In this document: piece by piece, positions 40,218 through 49,267 of the stretch | How positions within the stretch are numbered: position 1 is the first letter of the stretch | How the letters are laid out: every line of letters starts with the position of its first letter | Assembly: GCA_947498775.1 (NCBI GenBank) | Contig: CANMLL010000008.1 | Span: 186,001-250,000 of the forward strand | Direction of reading: 5' to 3' | Length of the DNA stretch: 64,000 bases | From: an uncultured Aquimarina sp. | GTDB taxonomy: Bacteria > Bacteroidota > Bacteroidia > Flavobacteriales > Flavobacteriaceae | The notes under the pieces: model-generated | Told to the model about the DNA's origin: nothing | Seen by the model: only the letters and a program-made list of their open reading frames with translations | The model's database searches: none | Translations under genes and position numbers: made by a program

Positions 40218-40388
40218 TTAATAACATGTGACTTTACAAACTACAAATACAGACGTTCGACCATAACCAGGGCATCCATCTTCTCTTAAAGTATTTCCAA
40301 AACCGCCCTTAATACTATTTGCGATTTCAGAAAGATTAGAAATTGTATTTTTTTCTAGCTTCAAATTTTTTAGACTTCTTTTTTTCAT
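40218..40388 (-). CDS. Lanthipeptide-like RiPP precursor (orphan)
   Basis: A 56-codon gene too short for most ORF calls. It starts ATG at 40388 and ends TAA at 40218. The leader begins MKKRSLKNLKLEKNTISNL, matching the L-x-L-x-K-x-T-I-x-x-L pattern of Bacteroidota class I lanthipeptide leaders. It ends SEIANSIKGG, a double-glycine cleavage site for a C39-peptidase transporter. The 27-residue core after GG contains Cys39, Cys51 and Cys55 and Thr33, Thr45, Ser46 and Thr54, so thioether rings are possible. It includes DGCPGYGRTS and ends FVVCKVTCY. No LanB/LanC, LanM or C39 transporter gene lies within the window, so modification would have to be supplied in trans. Neighbours are a decayed IS1595 copy and a methyltransferase that does not look RiPP-specific. 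The role is inferred from sequence pattern only. Confidence 0.7.
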   Translation of the reverse strand: MKKRSLKNLKLEKNTISNLSEIANSIKGGFGNTLREDGCPGYGRTSVFVVCKVTCY

Positions 40389-40534
40389 AATAAAAGGTTT
40401 TAAGAATTACTAATACTTTCTAATATACACATTAAAAGAGTTGAACGGTTGTAAAAGTTTTAGATTTAACTTCAAAATAACAATGCGTTAGGCAATTATA
40501 TTAGTATTGAAAATATTTTTTTACGATAAGTTAC

Positions 40535-40550
40535 ATTCTCGATCGAGAAT
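40535..40550. promoter_or_regulatory. Perfect 16-bp palindrome
   Basis: ATTCTCGATCGAGAAT is a perfect dyad with no loop, the form of a site for a dimeric DNA-binding protein. It lies in the 187-base spacer between the methyltransferase stop and the start of the lanthipeptide-like gene, 147 bases upstream of the latter. No regulator gene is adjacent. It could also be chance or part of a hairpin. Confidence 0.4.
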
Positions 40551-40575
40551 ATATCTTTTTGATTAAGTCAACAAA

Positions 40576-41202
40576 TTAGTTTCCAAAAACAATCAGATCC
40601 TCTTTAATCTCTAACGTTTTGAATTTAAATCTATTTTTCACCCAAAACAAGGTGTCTTTACTATAAAAGAAAACATGAGTAGGATCATTTTTATACCACC
40701 AGGATTTAAAATCTACGGTTTGCGTATATAGACTTGTTTTGCAATACAAGGAACCCTTAGAGTTTAGTAGAGAAGATAAAAGTTTAAACTCCTTGAAAGG
40801 ATGATAGAAATGTTCCATTACTTCGCAGCAGATAATAAAATCATAGGTGTTATTTAAAACTGTATTGTTAGGATCAAAAAAAGGATCGTAAGTCATTACA
40901 TTATAACCTTTTTTAGTTAATAATGAAGTAATAACAGGGCCGCTTCCCGAGCCAAAATCCAAACCAATATGGGTATTGTCATAATCATTGTAGATGGTAT
41001 TAACAATTGGTGAAACAAATTTTTGATACCCCAGATTATTTACATCGTTTTGATGCAGTTGATATCGCTTTTTTTCTTCTTCAGCAGAAAGAAAATACGA
41101 TGGGTGTAGCAGAATGGCTTTACATTCTTTACAAGTAAAGAATTTTTTCTCTTGTATTTCAGAATATAACATAGTTTCTGAACCACAAAGAGTGCACTGC
41201 AT
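40576..41202 (-). CDS. SAM-dependent methyltransferase with zinc-ribbon start
   Basis: A 208-residue class I methyltransferase. The N terminus has a zinc-ribbon-like CTLCG...CKEC pattern (MQCTLCGSETML, then FFTCKECKAILLHPSYFLS). The SAM-binding motif GLDFGSGSGPVITSLL is followed by CCEVMEHFYHPFKEF, typical of methyltransferase 12/23-type folds. The segment WWYKNDPTHVFFYS near the C terminus is common in this clade. Substrate unknown. It begins 5 bases after the DUF349 gene on the same strand and is likely cotranscribed with it. Its proximity to the lanthipeptide-like gene is probably coincidental. Confidence 0.85.
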   Translation of the reverse strand: MQCTLCGSETMLYSEIQEKKFFTCKECKAILLHPSYFLSAEEEKKRYQLHQNDVNNLGYQKFVSPIVNTIYNDYDNTHIGLDFGSGSGPVITSLLTKKGYNVMTYDPFFDPNNTVLNNTYDFIICCEVMEHFYHPFKEFKLLSSLLNSKGSLYCKTSLYTQTVDFKSWWYKNDPTHVFFYSKDTLFWVKNRFKFKTLEIKEDLIVFGN

Positions 41203-41207
41203 AGTAA

Positions 41208-43346
41208 TTATAGTTGTTTGATCTTAACCAATTTGGCTTTCCAGACCTCAAGGGTTTCCCGATGTTTTTGTATATTATTTTGAACTTCTTTTACCAGCGG
41301 ATTATCATCTTTGGTATTTTTGAAGAACTGAAGATTATTTTCTAACTGACGAATTTCTCCTTTTACTTCATCGATTTTCTTTCGAATGAAATTTTGCTCA
41401 TTTTTAAGTGCTCTGTCATCTGTTTGATTAGACAAGGTATTTAGTTTGTTTTCATACTTTATGAGCTCTGTTTCTTTACGACTCAAATTAAGTTGTTTAA
41501 AAAGATCGTCCAAAACCTTATTATACTCTGATTCGATATTTTTCTTTTTATAAGGAACTCTTCCAAGGGTTTTCCAGACAGCTATATTTTCTTTAATAAT
41601 CTTTAGGTCTGCTTCGGGATCACCAGAGAGTTTTAAATTTTTAAGTTCTTCGATATGTGCCTGTTTGTTTTCAAGTGAGACTACTTCCTCTTTATTAGCC
41701 TCATTTCTTTCAGCATGCAAACGATCAAAATAGGAGTTACAAGCGTCTTTAAATCTTTTCCAAATCCTATCACTGTCCTTGCGCGGAACATGGCCAATCT
41801 TTTTCCAATCTGCCTGAATTTTTTTCATTAATGGCGTGGTGACAGAAAGATCATCACTATCCTTATTATCTTCTGCAATTTTGATTAGCTCCATCTTTTT
41901 ATTGAGATTTTCAAATTGCTCTTTTTTCAATCCTTTATAGAACGCATTCTTGTTACGATTAAAATCCCTAACGGCATTCTTAAATTCGCTCCAAGTTTGC
42001 TCATTAACACTAGAGGGGACTTTGCCAGCATCAAAGAATTCTTCGCGTAAAGCTTCGATGTTCTTGATTTTTTGTTGCCAACCACTATGGTTATTAGGAT
42101 GATTTGACCCTACTTCAATAATTTTTTGGATAATCTCTCTCTTTTTTTCAAGATTTACTTCATAGACCTTATCCAGTTCTTTGAAGTGTTTCTGACGATT
42201 TTCATGAATTTGCTTTGTAAGTGCACTAAATTTTTCCCAAATCGGTTCTCTATATTCTTTGCCTACAGGACCCAAATCTTCTTTCCACATCTTATGCAGT
42301 AACTGCAATTCTCTAAAAGCTCTATTTACATCGGTTTCTTGTGCAAGTTCTGTAGCACGCTCTATAATCTTTAGTTTTTGTTCCAGATTATGCTTAAAAT
42401 CAAGATCTCTAAATTCTCTATTGAGATGTAGAAAATCATAAAAATTTTCGGTATGATGATGGTATGTGTTCCATACAGTATTATATTTGTCCCGAGGAAT
42501 TGGACCAGCATTTCGCCATCTTTCCTGTATACTTTTGAAATGGTTATACGTTGAATTTATATTTTCATCGACGTTGAGTAAGCCTTTTAGTTCTTCAATT
42601 AGTTCTTGTCTTCTTTTTAGGTTTTCTTGAAGATCTCTCTTTAGATTTTGATAATACGCATTCCGTTTCTCTTTATAATCAAAGTAAACCGAATTAAACT
42701 CTTTTTTAATTGGTGTTGAGTAATAGAAGTCAATAATATCACCACCATCTGCCAGAAATTCTTCTTTCTTTAACTCTACTTCTTCATTAAATTTCTCATT
42801 AAATTCACTTTTGATTTCTTCAACGTGTTCTCTAATTACCTGAACTTTTTCGTTTTTGACCAGATAGCGTAGTTCTTTGATTAACTCTTCTTTGGTCATG
42901 GCATGATAATCTTTTTTCTGAATATCATGACGCTCTAGCGTACTTTCGTCTTCACTATCTTTGGCTACCGCCTCGTCCATCTGATTTTGTACATGATCAT
43001 TTTCTGAAGTTTCTGTGGTATCCGGAACTTCTGTCAATGTAATTTCTGGATCTTTTTCTGCTACATCAGGTGCGGTAGTTTCTGTTTGAGGTACCGAAGT
43101 TTCTTTTTCTTCAGGTTTTGTAGAATCTGATGCTTCAGAAGGGTTTTTTTTCTGAGTATTTTCATCTACTTCTGCTGTAATAAATTCAGGTTCAGATGCA
43201 ATAGTTTCCTCATTTTTAGATGCTGGTTCTATTAAATTGGATGATTCTTGGTCTGTTAAAATAGAGTTTTCAGAATTCGTTTCCAGTGTTTCTATTTTAT
43301 TTTCTTCATTTCCATCTGCTTTGGGCAGGTTATCACGTGTGGACAT
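41208..43346 (-). CDS. DUF349 domain protein
   Basis: A 712-residue, highly charged cytosolic protein. The first 140 or so residues are a Glu/Asp/Ser/Thr-rich low-complexity region. From about residue 210 onward there are at least five DUF349 repeats, each a helical unit of about 70 residues with a W-[KR]-x(2)-G motif (RWRNAGPIPRDKYNTVW, MWKEDLGPVGKEYREPIW, DWKKIGHVPRKDSDRIWKRF, VWKTLGRVPYKKK). The C terminus is a predicted coiled coil. The family is conserved across Bacteroidota but its role is unknown. It is unrelated in sequence to the neighbouring metabolic genes and lies 5 bases upstream of the methyltransferase. Confidence 0.9.
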   Translation of the reverse strand: MSTRDNLPKADGNEENKIETLETNSENSILTDQESSNLIEPASKNEETIASEPEFITAEVDENTQKKNPSEASDSTKPEEKETSVPQTETTAPDVAEKDPEITLTEVPDTTETSENDHVQNQMDEAVAKDSEDESTLERHDIQKKDYHAMTKEELIKELRYLVKNEKVQVIREHVEEIKSEFNEKFNEEVELKKEEFLADGGDIIDFYYSTPIKKEFNSVYFDYKEKRNAYYQNLKRDLQENLKRRQELIEELKGLLNVDENINSTYNHFKSIQERWRNAGPIPRDKYNTVWNTYHHHTENFYDFLHLNREFRDLDFKHNLEQKLKIIERATELAQETDVNRAFRELQLLHKMWKEDLGPVGKEYREPIWEKFSALTKQIHENRQKHFKELDKVYEVNLEKKREIIQKIIEVGSNHPNNHSGWQQKIKNIEALREEFFDAGKVPSSVNEQTWSEFKNAVRDFNRNKNAFYKGLKKEQFENLNKKMELIKIAEDNKDSDDLSVTTPLMKKIQADWKKIGHVPRKDSDRIWKRFKDACNSYFDRLHAERNEANKEEVVSLENKQAHIEELKNLKLSGDPEADLKIIKENIAVWKTLGRVPYKKKNIESEYNKVLDDLFKQLNLSRKETELIKYENKLNTLSNQTDDRALKNEQNFIRKKIDEVKGEIRQLENNLQFFKNTKDDNPLVKEVQNNIQKHRETLEVWKAKLVKIKQL

Positions 43347-43486
43347 TGTGTGAACGTTTTTGTTTGTCTGAGCTTAATCTATGACTAAGATACTAACATA
43401 TTAGAAAACCTCAAAGTTATTAGAGGGTTTTAAGAGTCCTGAAAAAGGACTTAGGTAGGAATTTTATGACAGAGCCAGCTTAAACG

Positions 43487-44218
43487 CTAAGCATTCCAGA
43501 TTTCCCAAGCTTTTTCGGCTTGTAAAATTAACATTTGTAATCCGTTAGAGACTTTGGCGCCTTGTTGCGCCCCTTTTTTCATGAAAGTTGTTTGATCTGG
43601 ATTGTATATCAAATCATACAATACATGATTTTTGGTAATATATTCGTAAGGGATATCTGGATAATTTTCTGTATTAGGATGGGTGCCAAGAGGAGTGCAA
43701 TTGATAATCAATTTATAAGAATTAATACTATCCTTATCAAGATCTTCATAACTAAGTTCATTAAAATCGGGATTTCTGGATACAAATGTGTAGTGTATTC
43801 CTAATTGCTCGAGAGCATAAGCAATAGCTTTTGAAGCTCCACCTGTGCCTAAAATCAACGCTTTCTCAATGGTTTTGTTTAAAAAAGGTTTTAGTGATTC
43901 TGTAAATCCGTAATAATCACTATTATAGCCGGTCAATTTCTGATTATTTTCGAATTTGATTACATTAACTGCTCCAATTTCTTTGGCTATAGGATCTAGA
44001 TTATCTAAATAAGAAATCACCTCTTCTTTGTATGGTATCGTAACATTTAATCCTTTTATATTTGAATTATTAATTACTTCTTTTAAATCTTCAATTTTTG
44101 GGAGATCAAAATTATTGTATTCACAATCGAGACTTTCTTTTTCAAACTTTTCTGAAAAATAACCGCGAGAAAAAGAATACCCTATGTTTCTACCGAGTAA
44201 GCCGTAAATTTTTTTCAT
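43487..44218 (-). CDS. aroE: Shikimate dehydrogenase
   Basis: A 243-residue NADP-dependent enzyme reducing 3-dehydroshikimate to shikimate in aromatic amino acid synthesis. It shows YGLLGRNIGYSFSRGYF, the substrate-binding region with the catalytic Lys in NVTIPYKEEV, the NADP loop ILGTGGASKAIAYAL and NCTPLGTHPN. It is short relative to E. coli AroE (272), as is usual in Flavobacteriia. Its ATG overlaps the end of the upstream DUF368 gene by 4 bases (ATGA), so translation is probably coupled. Confidence 0.95.
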   Translation of the reverse strand: MKKIYGLLGRNIGYSFSRGYFSEKFEKESLDCEYNNFDLPKIEDLKEVINNSNIKGLNVTIPYKEEVISYLDNLDPIAKEIGAVNVIKFENNQKLTGYNSDYYGFTESLKPFLNKTIEKALILGTGGASKAIAYALEQLGIHYTFVSRNPDFNELSYEDLDKDSINSYKLIINCTPLGTHPNTENYPDIPYEYITKNHVLYDLIYNPDQTTFMKKGAQQGAKVSNGLQMLILQAEKAWEIWNA

Positions 44219-45243
44219 TTCGAAGATTTGAGCGTTCGTTTACCATACCATTCTAGCCATAAAACAATACCAATGCCAACTAGAATAAAAAAGAAAGCGA
44301 TATACGTTTCTAACAGGGTAATATGGGGAAAGTAGCGATCATAATTATCCAATATTGGATCACCCAATGCATCAATTAATGTATTGCCTTGATCATTGGT
44401 TTTGTATATTTTATGTTTCCAGGGCCACACCACACCAAGAGAACCGGTAATAAACCCTATGATCGATGCAAATGTTGCGGTTTTATATCTTTTTAATACG
44501 TAGCCCAAAAAATGTGATAGCGTAACTAAGCCGGTAAGAGAGCCCAGGCTGAAAATGACAAGTACCTTTAATAAACGAACTCTTTGAGTATTTTCGATAA
44601 AAGAAAAATCCCAACGTATTAGGTCGGCTATTGTATCGTATAAGGCGTTTACCGAATCAACCAACAATAACACATAATTTCCTAATAGTATGAGGATAAA
44701 AGAGCCTGATAATCCTGGCAATGTCATGCCAGAAACACCTATGATGCCACAGATAAAAACAAACCATAGGGTGTCATTTTCTCTGGCTGGATCTAGTAGA
44801 CTTATACTCACTCCAACCAAAGTACTTATCATTATAATAAAGATGTTTCTGCGGCTCCAATCATCAAAATCTTTAACTATGTAATATATAGAACCTACAA
44901 TCATTCCAAAAAAGGCGGCCCATACATATAATTCATAGTGGATGATAAGATAATCCAGAATTTTTGAAACACTAAAATAACTAATTAACATCCCCAGGAT
45001 CAATAGACCAAGAAATTTACCATTAATATACCTCCAGAAACTTTTAAATCTCAAATTGATAAAAAGCTTAAATGCTTTAAAATTTATCTTTTGCAGCGAA
45101 TAGATAAATTCTTCATAAAAACCAGCTACAAATGCAACTACACCACCAGAAACACCCGGTACTTTATTGGCAGCACCCATTGCAAGACCTTTAATGACCA
45201 AAAAAAGCTTATCGGTAAAAGTTCGAGTACTTTGTTGCATCAT
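44215..45243 (-). CDS. DUF368 polytopic membrane protein
   Basis: A 342-residue inner-membrane protein of about nine hydrophobic segments. The DUF368 hallmark LAMGAANKVPGVSGGVVAFV occurs near residue 17 and again in a related form (GMTLPGLSGSFILILLG) in the middle, reflecting an internal repeat. The family is known in archaea and bacteria; some members have been proposed as polyprenyl-phosphate flippases, which fits the duplicated P-G-x-S-G motif but is not shown here. It is the downstream member of a tandem DUF368 pair and overlaps aroE by 4 bases. Confidence 0.88.
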   Translation of the reverse strand: MMQQSTRTFTDKLFLVIKGLAMGAANKVPGVSGGVVAFVAGFYEEFIYSLQKINFKAFKLFINLRFKSFWRYINGKFLGLLILGMLISYFSVSKILDYLIIHYELYVWAAFFGMIVGSIYYIVKDFDDWSRRNIFIIMISTLVGVSISLLDPARENDTLWFVFICGIIGVSGMTLPGLSGSFILILLGNYVLLLVDSVNALYDTIADLIRWDFSFIENTQRVRLLKVLVIFSLGSLTGLVTLSHFLGYVLKRYKTATFASIIGFITGSLGVVWPWKHKIYKTNDQGNTLIDALGDPILDNYDRYFPHITLLETYIAFFFILVGIGIVLWLEWYGKRTLKSSK

Positions 45244-45246
45244 AGA

Positions 45247-46230
45247 TTAATTTGCTTTTTTAACAGCAAGGCGCTCTAAGATAAGAATTAATAGAAAACC
45301 AATACTTACAAAAAATAATGCCCAAATGATATTAGGGTCTCCTTCAAACTGTGTAGGCGAGATACTTTTTTCTAAGAAAGGAATTTCTATACCTTCAGAA
45401 TTGGTTCTCCAGGACAGCACTTTTTTCCAAGGCCATAATTTGTTAAGTGAACCTATCATAAACCCAGTAAGTATAGCCAAAGTCATATTTTTATGATTTT
45501 TAAACATCCAGTTTAGTACTTTTGAGAATAATTTTAAACCAGTAACTGCACCAATCGCAATGATAACCAATTTCATAATTGCTTGTGATAGTAGGTCAAA
45601 ATTCATATTTATTAACCCTTCTCGAAGCTGGTTTAGGATGTCTATAAACGTTTGATATGCCCCCAAGATCAATAAAATAAAAGCACCGGAAACACCTGGC
45701 AGAATCATAGCAATAATTGCAATAAATCCACAAAACAAAAGGTACCAATTACTATCAGGAGATGCCAAAGGTTCTACAATAGTTATAAAGTAAGATAGAA
45801 TGGCAGCCAAAATTATACCGATAAATATTTTTGGTCGCCAAATAGTAATTTGTTTTCCTATATAAAATATACTGGCTAGAACCAATCCGAAAAAAAAGGA
45901 CCATAACAGTAATGGTTCATTATGTAGCAACCATTTGATTGCTTTGGCCAATGATAGTATGCTCAAAATAATACCAAAAAAAAGAGCAGATAAAAAAGGG
46001 AGGTTATATGCTCTCCAGGAGGTTAAAAAACCTTCTTTTTTCCATTTAGAAAAAAAACCTAGGTCTAGTTTGTTAATGGTTTCGATTAATTCTTCGTATA
46101 TCCCAGATATAAAGGCTATGGTTCCTCCTGAAACGCCGGGAACAACATCTGCCGCTCCCATAGCAAGACCTTTTAAAGAAATAATTAGGTAGTCCTTAAG
46201 ACTTCTTCGCATCTTTAATTGTTTTAACAA
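45247..46230 (-). CDS. DUF368 polytopic membrane protein, upstream copy
   Basis: A 327-residue paralogue of the following DUF368 protein, with the same motifs LAMGAADVVPGVSGGTIAFISG near residue 19 and MILPGVSGAFILLILGAYQ in the middle. Only 3 bases separate the two genes, so the pair likely arose by duplication and is translated from one message with aroE. The two have diverged in their C-terminal ends, which suggests they form a heteromer or handle different lipids; this is inference. A box CAAATGTA (46244-46251), TACATTTG on the coding strand, lies 14 bases upstream of its ATG. Confidence 0.88.
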   Translation of the reverse strand: MLKQLKMRRSLKDYLIISLKGLAMGAADVVPGVSGGTIAFISGIYEELIETINKLDLGFFSKWKKEGFLTSWRAYNLPFLSALFFGIILSILSLAKAIKWLLHNEPLLLWSFFFGLVLASIFYIGKQITIWRPKIFIGIILAAILSYFITIVEPLASPDSNWYLLFCGFIAIIAMILPGVSGAFILLILGAYQTFIDILNQLREGLINMNFDLLSQAIMKLVIIAIGAVTGLKLFSKVLNWMFKNHKNMTLAILTGFMIGSLNKLWPWKKVLSWRTNSEGIEIPFLEKSISPTQFEGDPNIIWALFFVSIGFLLILILERLAVKKAN

Positions 46231-46293
46231 TTTTTAGTCAAAACAAATGTATGCATTTTTGTAATTAAACATTATAGAAAAAAAGAGTCTTTT

Positions 46294-47688
46294 TTAGGGT
46301 TGCTTGTATTCAGAAATGATGTTTTTTACCAAGGTTAGATTAAAGACTTTTTCAAAAAGTTCTTCTAAGACTATGTGATACTCATAATCTAATTCTAGAG
46401 CTTTTCTTACATGATATTCGCCTTTGTCATAATCTTGATTTTCGTAGTGCAATCCTGCTAAACGATATTGAACTTCTGCATTATCTGGATAAAACTCTAT
46501 TGCCTGATATAAGTTTTGTATGGCGGCATCAGTTTCTCCAAGAAATCTAAGTATATCAGAGCGATTTAACCAGGTTTCTAATTCATAGTTGCCTAATTCT
46601 AATGCTTTACGATATCCTCGCTCAGCTTCCTCAAAGAAGTCAAGTTTATTATTTATTTTAGCATATCGTTTCCAGTACAGTACATTTTCTCCGTCAATAT
46701 TAATAGCTTTATTGGTATAGTATAATGCCTTTTGATAGTTGCGCTTACGCATATAGAAATCTGTAATAGCTATCCACCCTTTGTCTAACAAAGGGTCTTC
46801 ATGCACTGTTTTAGAATAATGCTGTATGGCCAAATCATCACTACCCAGTTTTTCAAAACATTTCCCTATTCTTAATAAGGCAAAAGAAGTAGGATCATCT
46901 AATTCTAGGGTAATTCTATAATTTTCTATGGCTTCATTGTATCGTTTTAATTTTTCGAGTACCTTTCCTTTTTCAAGATAAGCGCCTATGAAATATTCGT
47001 CACTTATAATGGCAAAATCAAATGCTGCCAAAGCCTTTTCATACTCTTTGAGATCAAAATATTGCTTACCTACTTGATGCCAGGCAACTTCACAATACGG
47101 ATTTTTGTTTAGAAACATATTGAGGTACTCGATCGCGTCTTCATGTTGCTCTAGAAAATCAAAACAATAAATTATATTATATAGCGCAGAGTAGTCTTGA
47201 TCATCTGTCTCCAGACAACGCATAAAATTGATCTTAGCATTTTCAAAATCATCCATAAATAGATATTCCATGCCAATTAAAGAATACACATCGGCTTCGT
47301 CACTAGTATATTCTAATGCCATGCTTAAAAGCTCAATAGCTTTAAAATGCTCATTCTGTTTTGAAAGAATATTAGCTTTCTGGATATAGATTTCTTCATT
47401 TTCTGGTTCAATTGCATGCAATTGAGCTAAAAGATCATCTGCTTTTTCTAAACGGTCTTCAAATACCAATACTTCAACTTGTAATAGTTTAAGGTTTACC
47501 GAAGATGGGTGTTGAGAAAGGCCCAGCGAAATTGCTTTTTTTGCTTTCGCGATCTTACCATTTTCTAAATAATGATGGATAATAGATTCGAACTCGTCTG
47601 AATCAAAAAATTTAACATCATTAGATCTCAGCATAGACTCATATCGAGTAATTGAGAAATTGTTTTCTTCTTCGTGGTTAAATTTCAT
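46294..47688 (-). CDS. Tetratricopeptide-repeat protein
   Basis: A 464-residue soluble protein made almost entirely of TPR units, about twelve of them, with the repeating A-x-x-x-Y-x-x-A-I-x-x-Y-x-x-A-L pattern (EDAIEYLNMFLNKNP, EKALAAFDFAII, NEAIENYRITLEL, DLAIQHYSKTVHEDP, QKALYYTNKAI). There is no signal peptide or catalytic domain. Such scaffolds mediate protein-protein contacts; partners are unknown. It lies upstream of the DUF368-aroE unit on the same strand, 63 bases away, and could be its first gene. Confidence 0.85.
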   Translation of the reverse strand: MKFNHEEENNFSITRYESMLRSNDVKFFDSDEFESIIHHYLENGKIAKAKKAISLGLSQHPSSVNLKLLQVEVLVFEDRLEKADDLLAQLHAIEPENEEIYIQKANILSKQNEHFKAIELLSMALEYTSDEADVYSLIGMEYLFMDDFENAKINFMRCLETDDQDYSALYNIIYCFDFLEQHEDAIEYLNMFLNKNPYCEVAWHQVGKQYFDLKEYEKALAAFDFAIISDEYFIGAYLEKGKVLEKLKRYNEAIENYRITLELDDPTSFALLRIGKCFEKLGSDDLAIQHYSKTVHEDPLLDKGWIAITDFYMRKRNYQKALYYTNKAINIDGENVLYWKRYAKINNKLDFFEEAERGYRKALELGNYELETWLNRSDILRFLGETDAAIQNLYQAIEFYPDNAEVQYRLAGLHYENQDYDKGEYHVRKALELDYEYHIVLEELFEKVFNLTLVKNIISEYKQP

Positions 47689-48019
47689 ACACGTTGATTA
47701 AAGATGCTCAATAAATCAAAAAGTAGTGTATATACTTCTTTCTGTTTTCCCCAACAAGAAAGTGCTATATATATTCCAACTACTTCATTTATTTTTTGCA
47801 TTATTGATTTCCTCAGTATTAAAATTACGAATGATATCATTCATTTGAACTTCAAAAATCAATTGTTTTTAACAAACTAATTAACAAAATACGTACCATT
47901 ATATAGATAATGATCCAGAGTTTTATAATTAGTATAAGCAACTATATTTTTTTGGATTTGTGAAAAGAAAGGATAATGAATTAAATATACAATTTTTTGT
48001 TTACATTATCCTCATAACA
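47689..48019. other. Gene-free spacer with a 14-bp palindrome
   Basis: A 331-base AT-rich stretch between the aminotransferase and TPR genes. It holds no coding frame. GAATGATATCATTC at 47829-47842 is a perfect palindrome about 140 bases upstream of the TPR gene start and could be an operator. No clear -33/-7 pair was found. Confidence 0.5.
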
Positions 48020-49216
48020 TCATTTTTTATGATCATCAATTTGATCTAAAACATTAAGAATTATAGCACAACCTTCTTTTATTTCTTCTTCAGAAATGGT
48101 AAGGGGAGGGGTAATACGCACCGCTCTGGGTTCGAATAGCAACCAAAACAGTATAAGTCCATTTTCCTGGCTTTTCAAGATAATTTGGTTAGTGATTTCA
48201 GCAGCATCTGTTACAATAGCTAGCATGAGTCCTAATCCTCTTATTTCTTTAATTAATGGATGTACTAATAGAGATCTAAATAGTTTTTCTTTCCTTAAAG
48301 TTTCTGCCATTACGTCACTTTCTGTAAGTTCTTGTAAAGTTGCCAAAGCGGCAGACGCAATTACTGGATTGCCTCCAAAAGTAGTGATATGCCCTAGTTT
48401 TGGATGATCCTGAAGTTGATTCATCATTTTCTCTGATGCTGTAAAGGCTCCTATTGGTAAGCCTCCACCCATTCCTTTTCCCATGGCAATGATATCGGGT
48501 ACGATATCATAATTTTGAAAACCAAACAATGTACCGGTTCTGCCAAATCCCGGTTGTATTTCATCAAGAATTAATAGTGCTCCTACTTGATTACAACGTT
48601 CACGAACTTTTTTCAAATAATCATTTGTAGGTTCGATAAAACCAGCACCTCCTTGTATAGTTTCTAGTAGTACAGCAGCGGTTTTTGTGGTGATTCTTTC
48701 TAGGTCTTTTTCATTATTGAAGGCGATAAAACGTACATCGGGTATTAATGGTCGAAATGCTTGCTTGCGTTCTTCATATCCCATAACACTCATTGACCCC
48801 ATGGTGTTACCGTGATACCCCATTTTTGCAGCAATAAGCTGACTTCGACCGGTAACTCTTCTGGCAAGTTTAAGTGATCCTTCTATTGCTTCAGTACCAG
48901 AATTGGTTAAATATGTTTTTTTCAGAGGGTCAGGAAGATGGGTAGCTAAAAGTTTTGCTAGTGCTACAGCGGGTTGCTGAATGTATTCTCCATACACCAT
49001 TACATGCAAATATTGATCTAATTGCTTCTTTATAGCCTGTACAACTCTTGGATGTCTATGTCCTAAACTACAAGCTGATACTCCAGCTACAAAATCAAGA
49101 TATTTTTTACCATTTGTAGCATAGATATAACAACCTTCGGCATGAGAAACCTCTATAGCCAATGGATGTGGAGTTGTTTGTGCTTGATATTTAAAGAAAT
49201 CCTGTTTCAAGAGCAT
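48020..49216 (-). CDS. Class III PLP-dependent aminotransferase
   Basis: A 398-residue fold-type I aminotransferase of the acetylornithine/GABA group. The cofactor Lys is K247 in AMGKGMGGGLPIGAF; the ring-binding Asp is D218 in LILDEIQPGFGRTG; and the phosphate-binding TNSGTEAIEGSLKLARR is intact. The N terminus is unusually specific (MLLKQDFFKYQAQTT). The gene is not beside arginine, lysine or GABA genes, so the substrate pair cannot be assigned. It is annotated as aspartate aminotransferase family in many Bacteroidota, without biochemical proof. It lies 51 bases downstream of the OstA-like gene on the same strand. Confidence 0.9.
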   Translation of the reverse strand: MLLKQDFFKYQAQTTPHPLAIEVSHAEGCYIYATNGKKYLDFVAGVSACSLGHRHPRVVQAIKKQLDQYLHVMVYGEYIQQPAVALAKLLATHLPDPLKKTYLTNSGTEAIEGSLKLARRVTGRSQLIAAKMGYHGNTMGSMSVMGYEERKQAFRPLIPDVRFIAFNNEKDLERITTKTAAVLLETIQGGAGFIEPTNDYLKKVRERCNQVGALLILDEIQPGFGRTGTLFGFQNYDIVPDIIAMGKGMGGGLPIGAFTASEKMMNQLQDHPKLGHITTFGGNPVIASAALATLQELTESDVMAETLRKEKLFRSLLVHPLIKEIRGLGLMLAIVTDAAEITNQIILKSQENGLILFWLLFEPRAVRITPPLTISEEEIKEGCAIILNVLDQIDDHKK

Positions 49217-49267
49217 GAATTTGAGTTATACAGAAAGTATGATATGCAGGTAACATAACTATCCAAA

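Noticed and set aside
40576..41202. Methyltransferase as a tailoring enzyme for the lanthipeptide-like peptide
   Set aside because: It is in a tight pair with the DUF349 gene, separated from the precursor by a 187-base spacer, and its clade is general; proximity alone is not support.
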